Of a stretch of 32,068 nucleotides of DNA, positions 21,395-30,864 are shown piece by piece. The translations under genes and the position numbers were made by a program. The notes below the pieces were generated by a model. It was not told the DNA's origin, did no database searches, and worked only from the letters and a program-made list of their open reading frames with translations. Source of the DNA: a virus; IMG/VR virus record IMGVR_UViG_3300037497_000050, positions 1 to 32,068 of that record; one strand, 5' to 3'. The first letter of the stretch is position 1. Every line of letters begins with the position of its first letter.

Positions 21395-24300
21395 GTCATC
21401 CCCCAGTTAGTCTCTTTCCTGATACGCCCACGTCGCCTATCAGTGACTCGTTGCGTCAGCCATCAGCCGCGCCTACACCACGTGGTCTGTCGCTCTTTCC
21501 AGATACGGTGCGTCAGCCCGAAGATGAAGCGTTGCGGCAAGCCCGACGCCTCAGCTTACAGACACCGCCCGATCAAGCGGCACGGGTGCGTCGGTTGCAA
21601 GCGGCCACGGGACTGCCACGTGAGCTGATCATGTCACGGATCGACGAAGTTGAATCGGCCCTTGAGATGGAGAACTTCGACGCCGCGAAGTATCGGCTCG
21701 CTGCTCCAGTGACGACAGCGTGGCTCAATGCAAATCCTGATAACATGTCCGTGGCCAGCGATGATCTCACGCAGCTACGCACGATTGAAGCCTACTTCAC
21801 CTCACTCCAACGTGGTGCCAGTCGCGGTCACCTCATGGGCGGCGAGTACACACAGCTCGGACAGAAACAACGTCGGCAAGCTGGCTACCTGTCTGCAGGC
21901 GAAGAACTTCGGCTGACCAACCTTGAACGACAGATCGCACGCCAGCCTGACGGTCGGAACTTCTTGCAAGATGTGCTGTACCATGGTGGTGAGTTCGCCG
22001 GACAGATGGTGCATATTGCCCCTGATGTCGCCACTGGATACATGGCGGGTGCTTCAGTAGGTGCAGCCATCGGACTCTTGGGCGGACCCATTAGCATTGC
22101 CACCGTGCCTATCACCTCACAGGTGGGCGGAGCCGTTGGAACCGCCTTTGGCGCTGCCAAGGGCACCTTCCGACTTGAAGCCGCGTTGGCATATCGTGAG
22201 TTGAAGCAGGTCACTGATGACAACGGCTTCGTGCTTCCCGAAAGCATTGCACGGAATGCCGCACGCGCCATTGGAACACTCAACGCATCACTCGAAGTCT
22301 TGTCACTCACTGTCGTTGCCGCGCCGTTCGTACAAATGGGGCAACGGTTCCTGCGCAGTGCCACGCGCGATGCGTTGACTTCAGCGACGGTGCGTCGCGC
22401 GTTGATGCGCATGGGCGTGTACTATGCCAAGGCGGCAGGTGCTGAAAGTGTCACTGAGATTGCGCAGGAACTGAACAACGTCGTGATTGGCGATCTGATG
22501 AAGGCCACTTCACAAGGTGATTTCCAAACAGTGTTCAATAGTCCAGCCGCTCGCGAAGCTATGGTGGAACGGTTGGCTGAAACGGCTGAGGCAACGGCCC
22601 AGGGCATGCTCTTGATTGGCTTGCCAGGGGCCAGTGTCACGTTGGCACACAACGTCTCTTTGGCGCGGCAGGCGCAACGACGGGTGGACTTCTTCACGGC
22701 GCTGGGTGAAGACATGGCTGAATCGAAATCCTTCCAGCGCTTGCCCGAAGGATTGCAGGAACTCGTCAAGCAGAAGACGCAGGGTACGGCGATTGAAGAT
22801 GTGTACGTGGATACGCAACCACTGATTGAATACTTTCAAGCACAGAAGATCAATCCCTTTGAAGTCATGGCACAAGTCCTTGAAGATCCGGCCGAGTTCC
22901 AAGCAGCCATTGATCAAGGACTGCCCGTGCGTATTCCAATGCATATTTACGCCACGAAGTTGGCGCCCACCGAGCACAATGCGTTCTTGGTCGAAGAGAT
23001 TCGCCTGGGCGGACCCGACGTCATGAACGCACGCATCGCCAAGGAAGCCTTGGAAGAAGCGGAGAGCTTGGCGCAGGACATTCCTGATGAAGAGTTGGTT
23101 GAAGAAGCCGAGTTTGAGCAGCAGACGAATCTGATCACTGAGCAGCTCGTGGCCACGGGCATGTCGCCCGAGAACGCTCGCGTGCAAGCACAGCAGCAAG
23201 CTGCCTTCTACATGACCCTGCAACAGCGCACGGGAATCGATCCGCGTACCTTGTATGAGGTGTCCATTGGTAGCCCCACCGCGGCACAAGACGTAGTGAC
23301 GGAGACGGCACGGACCCTTGCACAAGAGCAAGGGGCGATCCCGACGTTCGAACCCTCCGATCCACGCGCCTGGCCGTCACCACGACACAAAGAAGCGTTG
23401 CGTGAATACGTGCTGCGACTCGAGCAAGAGGCTGATCAGCCTGCCACGCAGAAGATGTTTCAGTGGGTGAAAGAAGTGGCGGATGCGGTTGAGCAAGCGG
23501 ACCATCCTGCTGCCGTCGCGGCCTGGGCCAAGGTGCCAGCTAACCTGCAGCGTTGGATTCGCGAAGCCTCACAAGCCTCGGGGGTGTGGCGCTGGGTGGA
23601 ACGTGGTGATGCCATGACCTTCTGGCAACGCACACGTTCCGCGCCCACGGCGTTCTTACCTGGCTTCTACTCCAAGGCTGAGGCGTTGGTGAACAAGGAG
23701 ATGGGTGGTCGTGCTTCACGGCAGCAGCTTGAACGACTCTTCGAGAAGACCAAGGCTGAAGAGCGTGAATGGCTGGGCATTGCCAACTTCTTGTCCACAC
23801 AAGAGACGTTCACCAAAGACGAGGTGTTGGCGCATCTGTATGCCAATCGTCTTTACATCAAGCATATCCATCCTGAAGCTGGACGCGATGAGCATCAGAC
23901 TGCCCTTTATCTCTATGATGCAGAACAACGTATCCGAGAAGAGCTGGCGGTTGAGTACGAGAATAAGTACATCAGTGAGCATGAAGGTGAAGATGAAGAT
24001 GGCAATGAACAACTTGAGCCACATAACTACTACAAGGTCAGTCGATTGGGACGCGAGCATCCTGAGAAAACCTTCCCGACCTACAGAGATGCTCAAGAAT
24101 ACGTGATGGACTTCGTCGAGAATGATCCCGATTTGGCGGATCGCGTGAGTGATCAGGCCCACGAAGAGGTCGAACCGCCGGATCATGTTAGCTACGAAGA
24201 TTACACGCTGCCTGGTGGCACCAACTACCAAGAGAGCGTGTTCACGTTGCCCAACAACGATAATGTCTTCGAAGATGGGCACTTCAGCGAGCGCGTCGAT

Positions 24301-27300
24301 GGCAATGACTTTGCCCACGCTCGAACGAAGGACCGTCTGGTGCAAGTCAGTCCATCCGAGTCGCTGTCTGTCTTGTTCGTGGAAGAGATCCAAAGTGACT
24401 GGCATCAGCAAGGACGCGACCGCGGCTATGAACAACCTGGTGATGCTAAGAAGTTGGAGTTGATGCAACGGATTGAACATTTTAGGTCGTCAGAACGCGA
24501 TCAAGCAGTGCATATGACGGCGCTACGGCTGGCAGGATGGGACTTCGATTGGAGCGAAGCGGAAGGGGAACAATGGCTGAATCTGTTTGCCGACAAGGTG
24601 TCGGTGGCCGGCAACTTCGCTGATGCGTTGCAACGTGATCGAGACAATCCAAGGCTGAGGCGTTGGTGGGATCAATTTGATTCCATGCCAAAAGAGTTGC
24701 AGGATCGGGTCGAAGAGACGGTGAGTACGATATTGGCGTATCGTGCCTTGGTCGCTGAACGTACACGCATCAGTCGTCTGCTTCCCAACGCGCCCTTCAA
24801 GAAGACCTGGCATGAGTTCGTCTTCAAGGCGATGTTGCGTGAAGCGGTGCAACTCGGCAAGGACGCCATCGGGTGGACAACGGGTGGTCAGCAGAATGCG
24901 CGATATTCTAAGAGTCTTCGTGGTAACAGATTTATTTACACTCAAGATGGACGATTAACATCGTACAGTGGTGTAGAGTCGTTTGTTTCTACGGGTGAAA
25001 ACAATGTGGGGTGGAGTCGAGGTCGCCTTGGAATCGAAGAAGACTTTGGTAAGGAGTTTGCTGATAAGCTCTTTGCTGATGCTCCTGCAGATTACTTTAA
25101 ACTAGACATGGATGTTATTCGTCCTGACTTAACCTTAAACTTACCCGAATCCATTGAGATTGGCGGTTCGGGCATGCGTGGCTTCTACGATAAGATCCTC
25201 GTCGATTACGCCAACAAACTCGGCAAGAAGTATAGCGTCAAGGTTGAGTCGTTGCCAGTCAATACCTCAACTTCAACTCTTGAGCATCCTGATCTAACCG
25301 AACAGGTCCACGTCCTGCGCATTCCTAAGGAAATGCAGGCTGCTATCATGGAGCAGGGGTTTGAGCTGTATCAGCGTCGGAAGCCACCCATCAATGTACC
25401 CATCAGGACGATTGGTCCTACACGCCTGATTGAAGGCTTTTTCTCGAAGGCTGAAGTCTTAACGCAGAAAGAGATGGGTGGGAAAGCTAGTCGTGAGCAA
25501 CTCAAGGCCATGTTCGACAAGATCAAGACCGATGAGCGCGAGTGGCTCAGCATCCCGTCCTTGCTCGAATCACAGGAGGTCTTCACCAAAGCTGAGGTGA
25601 TGGATCATCTGCGTCAGCATCGGCCACGCATGGATTGGGTAGAAGAGCTGGAGCCTGATCAAGAGAGGGGCGATGAGGAGACAGCCGTAGAAATAGTACA
25701 AGAAGAAGCGTTCGACAAGTTCTTGAAAATAAACCCAGCCCGAACGGTCTTCACGGTAGCTAAGATGGGTCCAGGATTTCCAGCCAGGACCTTTGCGAGG
25801 CCCGATGATGCTTACAAATACATCGAAGATGCCATTGATGTCTTACCCGAGTTTCAAGAACGGATACAATCAGAGATGGGTCCATCAAACTTTGAAGAGC
25901 ATACGTTAGAAGGATCACGCAAAACGTATCGCGAAGTCGGGATTACGTTGCCTGATCTGCCCAACGACTTCTTCGCTGAAGGACATTTCGTAGATCATAA
26001 TCTGATGGTGCACGCGCGTGTGACTGAACGTACCGTGCGAGGGACAGAGGTCTTGTTGATCGAAGAGTTGCAAAGTGACTGGCATCAGCAAGGTCGAGAG
26101 CAAGGATACGAGACAGGTGAACCTACTTCACCTGAAGAAAAGGTTAAGCGTCAAGCCTTATTGCGTGAACGGCGGAAACTCGAGGTACAGATCGCAGCCA
26201 TCAACAAGGAACAAAATAAGCTATATAAAGAGCTGTTCAAGCGCAAGGTCCTTCTAAAGACCATTCAAGAGCGTAGCTATCACGCAACAGTGCAGGTTGA
26301 TAACTATGAGCAGCTGATCATTGACACTGGATCAAATGGCTTTAATCTGAAAAGAACCACTGGATGGGCCTCTTTGTCTAAAGAAATGAAAGATCGGGTG
26401 CAGGAAGGCATTGAGCGCGAAAAGGTAGTACGTCCATTAGGGGATCGAATATACAAGATCAATAGAATACTTGAAGAGCATCGTCGGGTGTCATCTGTGC
26501 CCAACGCGCCCTTCAAGAAGACCTGGCATGAACTGATGTTCAAGGCGTTGCTAACCCGTGCCGTGCAGCAGAACAAAGAGGTGCTGGCGTGGACGACGGG
26601 GACACAGCAAGAAGAACGGTGGGGGGAGAGGGGACTGAAGACGTTCTACGACACGATCCTCACCGGATACGCGAACAAGTTGGGTAAGCGATATGGCGTG
26701 CAAGTTGAGAAGTTGCATGTTGGACGCTACTCGGTACACAGCCTGAAGTTGACGCCCGAGTTGAAGACAGCGATTGCTGGTGAAGGACTCGAATTGTTCC
26801 AACCTGAACAAGAAGGAGCGGCTGAGACACCACGCGGCAAGATCAGCTTCAAGGGACAAGCCGTCAACATCCAGCTCTTGGAACAGGCGAACTTCAGCAC
26901 CTTCCTCCATGAGTCAGGACATCTCTACTTGTCGATGCTCACGAAGCTCGTGCATGAAGGCGGAACGTCGGGGCAAGTGGCGAACGATCTCCGTCGCTTG
27001 CAACGCGCGATTGGTGCTGAACCAGGGGCGACAGACTACACGGAAGAGCAACATGAACATATGGCACGATTGACTGAAGCCTACTTCCGCCAGGGTAGGG
27101 CACCGTCGGCACGCTTGAAGGCTGCGTTCTTCCGCTTCCGGACGTGGCTGCACGCGCTCTATCGGAGCCTGACCGAACTAGGCGTCACGTTGACACCCGA
27201 AGTGAGCGACGTCTTTGATCGCATGTTCGCCACCGATCAAGAGATCGCGGCACAGCAACAGGAAGCTGAGGCCACGCCCATCTTTACCACAGCGGCTGAT

Positions 27301-30300
27301 GCAGGCATGACCGATGCAGAGTTTGCCGTGTACAAGAAGTCGATTGAGAAAGGACATCAGCGTGCGGTCGAGCAACTGCAGACCAAGCTGATGCGTGATG
27401 CTGAGAAGCAGTTCAAGGCTGAGTATCGCGAGGCCAAGCAAGAGATCATGGCCGAAGTCACGGCTGAGATCAACGCCCTGTCAGGGTATCGCGCACTCAT
27501 GGCGTTGCAGCTGGGATTGCAGTCTGATGGCACGCCACTGGAGACGCCGATCAAGTTGGATCGCGCTGCTATCGTGGCTGAGCGTGGTGAAGACTTCTTG
27601 TCCGAACTCCCATCGCCACGGGTCCACGCCGATGAAGGTGGCGTCAGCTTGCAAGAGGCCACCGAGCTACTGGGCTTCACATCGCCTGACGCGCTCTTGA
27701 TCGCCATCAGCACATTGCCGCCACGCAAGGCGGCGATCCGCGACGAAGTACAGAAGCGATTGAAGGACAAGTTTGGCGATCTCCTCACTGATGGGCGGTT
27801 GCCCGAGGCAGGCAAGGCCGCGGTCTTGAACGCCCATCGCGAAGACATCATCCAAGCCGAGTTGCGCGCCCTACGGTCCAAGCAGCGGCAAGTCGAGAAG
27901 GCCGTGAAGCAGAAGGAAAAGGTCTTGACCAAGGCAGCGAAGAAAGAGGCCGACGTCAACAAGCGCTGGGCGGATGCCGAACAGAAGATGGCCGTTGCCG
28001 TCGAGCGCGGGGCCAAGCAAGCCGAGATCGATGCCTTGCAGGAAGCTCTGCAGAGCCTGGAGACGGAGAAGGAGAAGGCGTTGAAGGACGCACAGCGTGA
28101 GCGTGAGTATGAGCGTCGCTTCCTTGACGCCGAAGCCAAGCGTGCTGAGGCCGAAGGCGGAGCACTCGTGGCGGGAACGCTCGATGGCTCAGTCGGACGG
28201 CGTGAGGCACGCGAGCAGGCGCGCATCCGCATCAGTCATCTGAAGATCATGGATATCAAGCCACATCGGTATTGGACCGCGGCACGCAAGGCATCGCAGG
28301 CCGCGATCGTGGCCACAGCGAAGAAGGACTATGTGACCGCGGCCAACGCCAAGCAGGCTGAGCTGCTGGCCGTGGCGTTGTATCGTGAGGCCACGCGCGT
28401 GAAGGAGAAGGCCGAGTTGGTGCGTCGTCGGACACAGCGGCTCCAGTCCAAGGGTGTCCAAGAACGGCTGGGCAAGTCGGGGCAAGAGTATCGTGAACAG
28501 ATCAACGCGATGTTGGAGCGTTTCAGTTTTGCACCCATCTCGAACAAGGCGGTCAAGCGTCGGGCCAGCCTTGCGGCCTTTGTCAAGTCACAGACTGAGA
28601 AGCACTTGCCCGTCAATATCCCTGAAGAGCTGTTGGCCGATGCGTTCGTCACGCCATGGAAGGACATGACGATTGATGAACTGACGATGGTGGATGAAAC
28701 CCTGCAGCACATCGATCATCTGTCCAAGCTCAAGATACGCATGCTCCGCCGTGACACGGCGAAGAGCTTCGCGCAGGCCCGTGATGAGATCACAGCACGG
28801 ATTAAGGAAAAGGCGACGCAGACGATCGCACCTGAGTTGGAAACGCGCCGTCCATCCGACGCTGTCAAGCGGATGATCAAGGGCTTCTTCGCGGCACACC
28901 GGAAGTATGCGCATATCGTGCGTGAGATGGACGGATGGGAAGACGGTGGCCCACTTTGGGAACTGTTGGTGCGTCCGCTCAATGCGATGACGGATGAGAA
29001 GACGACCCTGACGATTGACATGACGGAGAAGTTGTTCAACATCTTCCACTCGGCCTTCCCTGATACGTCGATGAGCGGGATGCATAAGCGCGTGGCGATG
29101 CCGTCGTTGGATAACATGCCCCTGTCACGGCAGGGCAAGCTGATGATGGCGTTGAACTGGGGCACGCTCGACAATCGTGAGAAGCTGCTGAGTGGCTTGT
29201 CGTTGTCGCTGAAGCGTCCCGTCAGTGAGAATGATGTCTGGGCGGTGCTGGACACGCTCACCGCGCCTGACTGGGATTTTGTGGAGCAGGTCTGGGCCTA
29301 CGCGGATTCGCACTGGAAGCCCATGAAGGCGTTGGCTGAACGTTTGGATGGCGTGGCACCCGAGAAGCTCGCGGCGGCACCCGTCAACACGCGCTTCGGA
29401 ACCAAGACGGGCGGGTACATGCACATCAAGTATGACGACCGACAATCCACGCGCGTGCGACAGAACGTCCTGGATCGGCAGGCGAGCAAGACGCTTCGCG
29501 CAGGCACGACACGCGCGAGCACCAAGGCCGGATCACGCAATGAGCGCGTCACTGATGTGCAGTTGCCGTTGCGGTTGGACTTTGGCGTGCTCTTCGAGCA
29601 TCTCGAAGAAGTGGCCCTGGACTTGACACACACTGAAGGCTTGATCGATCTCAACCGCCTGTTGCGCAGTGATGAAGTTGAAGACGCCATTCGCAGTCAC
29701 TATGGCGAGGCCAAATACACGGCTTTGCTCGACGCCCTGCGCGATGTCGCCGCTGGTGAGGTGCCAGCGCATAACTGGTTTGATCACTCACTCAACTGGG
29801 TCCGACGCGGCTCCAGCCTCGCGGCCCTGGCCTGGAATATGGGCACCGCGGTGCTGCAGCCCCTGGGGCTCTTCAACTCCATCGTGCGCCTCGGCGGTCC
29901 CATCAAAGGGACCTACTGGATCGCGAAGGGCATCAAGCGGTGGCTCAGCGATGCCACGACGATGGAAGATGGTGCGGCCTGGGTCCAAGAAGTCTCGTCC
30001 TTCATGAAGCATCGCCATCGCACGTTCATGCGCGAGATTGATGAAATCCGCAATCGCGTCGGCGTAGCGAGTAATAACATCCATGTCTATGTCAGTTTCG
30101 GGATTGAGAAGGTGACCCTGGAGAAAATGAATCTGCAGGACCTCCAGGATTCCTTCTTCTGGATCATCGCCAAGATGCAGGTGGTGGCTGATATGCCCAC
30201 CTGGCTGGGCGCGTACGAGAAGGCGATGGCTGACAACAGTGACGAAGCACGCGCCATTGCCTTGGCCGACCAAGTGGTCATCGATTCACAGTCCACAGGG

Positions 30301-30864
30301 CAGCTCAAGGATTTGGCCGCGGTGCAGCGCGGCAATCCCGCCCTGAAGCTCTGGGCCAACTTCTACACCTTCTTCAGCGCGGCTTGGCAGCTGCACGTGG
30401 AAGCCGTCAAGAAGACCGACTTCAAGTCCCCCGTCAGCATGGGACGCCTCGCGGGTGACCTGCTCCTCCTCTCCGTGATTCCCGCAATCATGGGCAAGCT
30501 CATGCGCGATGCGCTCCGTGGTGACGAAGAAGAAGACGATCTCGCGAAGGCGCTCGCGGCGGAAGTCGCCTCGTATCTCGCCAACATGCTCGTGGGCGTT
30601 CGCGAACTCACGGGCGTCCTCAACGGGTTCTATGGCTACGGAGGTCCTGCCGGAGGACGTATATTTAACGAAGCAGGAAAGCTCATTCAGCAAGTGCAGC
30701 AGGGTGTTGTGGATTTGGCGCTCTGGAAGGCGTTGAATCAAGCGGGTGGGATTCTCTTGCATTATCCAGCAGCACAGATTCAACGCTCGGTACTTGGATT
30801 TCACTCGTTCATGGAAGGTGAAGCCTCACCGTTGGCGCTACTCTTTGGACCTCCGAGGAACTAA
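21391..30864 (+). CDS. Giant polyvalent ejection-type protein (3157 aa) with duplicated module and zinc-peptidase motif
   Basis: It occupies the place of T7 gp16 but is far longer. In order: a Ser/Pro-rich N-terminus; a Gly/Ala-rich hydrophobic segment, residues about 213-262; more helices; two copies of a module starting FYSKAEALVNKEMGG (about 759) and FFSKAEVLTQKEMGG (about 1350). Each copy contains E-E-x-Q-S-D-W-H-Q-Q-G-R (998 on; 1558 on) and later NAPFKKTWHE. A HESGH motif (1840-1844; HExxH zinc-peptidase signature) follows in FSTFLHESGHLYLSML. Then come a long Lys/Glu/Ala coiled coil (about 1970-2380), and a C-terminal polyvalent-type domain (ALADQVVIDSQSTGQLKDLA near 2957) ending in hydrophobic and acidic patches. 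Such polyvalent proteins travel with phage DNA and act in the new host; exact activities here are inferred. Confidence 0.85.
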   Translation: MSHPPVSLFPDTPTSPISDSLRQPSAAPTPRGLSLFPDTVRQPEDEALRQARRLSLQTPPDQAARVRRLQAATGLPRELIMSRIDEVESALEMENFDAAKYRLAAPVTTAWLNANPDNMSVASDDLTQLRTIEAYFTSLQRGASRGHLMGGEYTQLGQKQRRQAGYLSAGEELRLTNLERQIARQPDGRNFLQDVLYHGGEFAGQMVHIAPDVATGYMAGASVGAAIGLLGGPISIATVPITSQVGGAVGTAFGAAKGTFRLEAALAYRELKQVTDDNGFVLPESIARNAARAIGTLNASLEVLSLTVVAAPFVQMGQRFLRSATRDALTSATVRRALMRMGVYYAKAAGAESVTEIAQELNNVVIGDLMKATSQGDFQTVFNSPAAREAMVERLAETAEATAQGMLLIGLPGASVTLAHNVSLARQAQRRVDFFTALGEDMAESKSFQRLPEGLQELVKQKTQGTAIEDVYVDTQPLIEYFQAQKINPFEVMAQVLEDPAEFQAAIDQGLPVRIPMHIYATKLAPTEHNAFLVEEIRLGGPDVMNARIAKEALEEAESLAQDIPDEELVEEAEFEQQTNLITEQLVATGMSPENARVQAQQQAAFYMTLQQRTGIDPRTLYEVSIGSPTAAQDVVTETARTLAQEQGAIPTFEPSDPRAWPSPRHKEALREYVLRLEQEADQPATQKMFQWVKEVADAVEQADHPAAVAAWAKVPANLQRWIREASQASGVWRWVERGDAMTFWQRTRSAPTAFLPGFYSKAEALVNKEMGGRASRQQLERLFEKTKAEEREWLGIANFLSTQETFTKDEVLAHLYANRLYIKHIHPEAGRDEHQTALYLYDAEQRIREELAVEYENKYISEHEGEDEDGNEQLEPHNYYKVSRLGREHPEKTFPTYRDAQEYVMDFVENDPDLADRVSDQAHEEVEPPDHVSYEDYTLPGGTNYQESVFTLPNNDNVFEDGHFSERVDGNDFAHARTKDRLVQVSPSESLSVLFVEEIQSDWHQQGRDRGYEQPGDAKKLELMQRIEHFRSSERDQAVHMTALRLAGWDFDWSEAEGEQWLNLFADKVSVAGNFADALQRDRDNPRLRRWWDQFDSMPKELQDRVEETVSTILAYRALVAERTRISRLLPNAPFKKTWHEFVFKAMLREAVQLGKDAIGWTTGGQQNARYSKSLRGNRFIYTQDGRLTSYSGVESFVSTGENNVGWSRGRLGIEEDFGKEFADKLFADAPADYFKLDMDVIRPDLTLNLPESIEIGGSGMRGFYDKILVDYANKLGKKYSVKVESLPVNTSTSTLEHPDLTEQVHVLRIPKEMQAAIMEQGFELYQRRKPPINVPIRTIGPTRLIEGFFSKAEVLTQKEMGGKASREQLKAMFDKIKTDEREWLSIPSLLESQEVFTKAEVMDHLRQHRPRMDWVEELEPDQERGDEETAVEIVQEEAFDKFLKINPARTVFTVAKMGPGFPARTFARPDDAYKYIEDAIDVLPEFQERIQSEMGPSNFEEHTLEGSRKTYREVGITLPDLPNDFFAEGHFVDHNLMVHARVTERTVRGTEVLLIEELQSDWHQQGREQGYETGEPTSPEEKVKRQALLRERRKLEVQIAAINKEQNKLYKELFKRKVLLKTIQERSYHATVQVDNYEQLIIDTGSNGFNLKRTTGWASLSKEMKDRVQEGIEREKVVRPLGDRIYKINRILEEHRRVSSVPNAPFKKTWHELMFKALLTRAVQQNKEVLAWTTGTQQEERWGERGLKTFYDTILTGYANKLGKRYGVQVEKLHVGRYSVHSLKLTPELKTAIAGEGLELFQPEQEGAAETPRGKISFKGQAVNIQLLEQANFSTFLHESGHLYLSMLTKLVHEGGTSGQVANDLRRLQRAIGAEPGATDYTEEQHEHMARLTEAYFRQGRAPSARLKAAFFRFRTWLHALYRSLTELGVTLTPEVSDVFDRMFATDQEIAAQQQEAEATPIFTTAADAGMTDAEFAVYKKSIEKGHQRAVEQLQTKLMRDAEKQFKAEYREAKQEIMAEVTAEINALSGYRALMALQLGLQSDGTPLETPIKLDRAAIVAERGEDFLSELPSPRVHADEGGVSLQEATELLGFTSPDALLIAISTLPPRKAAIRDEVQKRLKDKFGDLLTDGRLPEAGKAAVLNAHREDIIQAELRALRSKQRQVEKAVKQKEKVLTKAAKKEADVNKRWADAEQKMAVAVERGAKQAEIDALQEALQSLETEKEKALKDAQREREYERRFLDAEAKRAEAEGGALVAGTLDGSVGRREAREQARIRISHLKIMDIKPHRYWTAARKASQAAIVATAKKDYVTAANAKQAELLAVALYREATRVKEKAELVRRRTQRLQSKGVQERLGKSGQEYREQINAMLERFSFAPISNKAVKRRASLAAFVKSQTEKHLPVNIPEELLADAFVTPWKDMTIDELTMVDETLQHIDHLSKLKIRMLRRDTAKSFAQARDEITARIKEKATQTIAPELETRRPSDAVKRMIKGFFAAHRKYAHIVREMDGWEDGGPLWELLVRPLNAMTDEKTTLTIDMTEKLFNIFHSAFPDTSMSGMHKRVAMPSLDNMPLSRQGKLMMALNWGTLDNREKLLSGLSLSLKRPVSENDVWAVLDTLTAPDWDFVEQVWAYADSHWKPMKALAERLDGVAPEKLAAAPVNTRFGTKTGGYMHIKYDDRQSTRVRQNVLDRQASKTLRAGTTRASTKAGSRNERVTDVQLPLRLDFGVLFEHLEEVALDLTHTEGLIDLNRLLRSDEVEDAIRSHYGEAKYTALLDALRDVAAGEVPAHNWFDHSLNWVRRGSSLAALAWNMGTAVLQPLGLFNSIVRLGGPIKGTYWIAKGIKRWLSDATTMEDGAAWVQEVSSFMKHRHRTFMREIDEIRNRVGVASNNIHVYVSFGIEKVTLEKMNLQDLQDSFFWIIAKMQVVADMPTWLGAYEKAMADNSDEARAIALADQVVIDSQSTGQLKDLAAVQRGNPALKLWANFYTFFSAAWQLHVEAVKKTDFKSPVSMGRLAGDLLLLSVIPAIMGKLMRDALRGDEEEDDLAKALAAEVASYLANMLVGVRELTGVLNGFYGYGGPAGGRIFNEAGKLIQQVQQGVVDLALWKALNQAGGILLHYPAAQIQRSVLGFHSFMEGEASPLALLFGPPRN
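23641..26811 (+). repeat. Tandem-duplicated coding module inside the giant gene
   Basis: Module copy 1 spans about residues 751-1330 and copy 2 about 1343-1807. Both contain, in order, the SKAE..V.KEMGG segment, DEREWL/EEREWL, QE.FTK.EV, V.EE.QSDWHQQGR, NAPFKKTWHE and a YANKLGKKY/YANKLGKRY strand. Two stretches are identical at the DNA level (24391-24413 with 26071-26093, and 24784-24815 with 26500-26531). Elsewhere they have diverged, so the duplication is old or is maintained in patches by selection or conversion. Copy 1 carries an extra ~85-residue insert. Confidence 0.8.
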
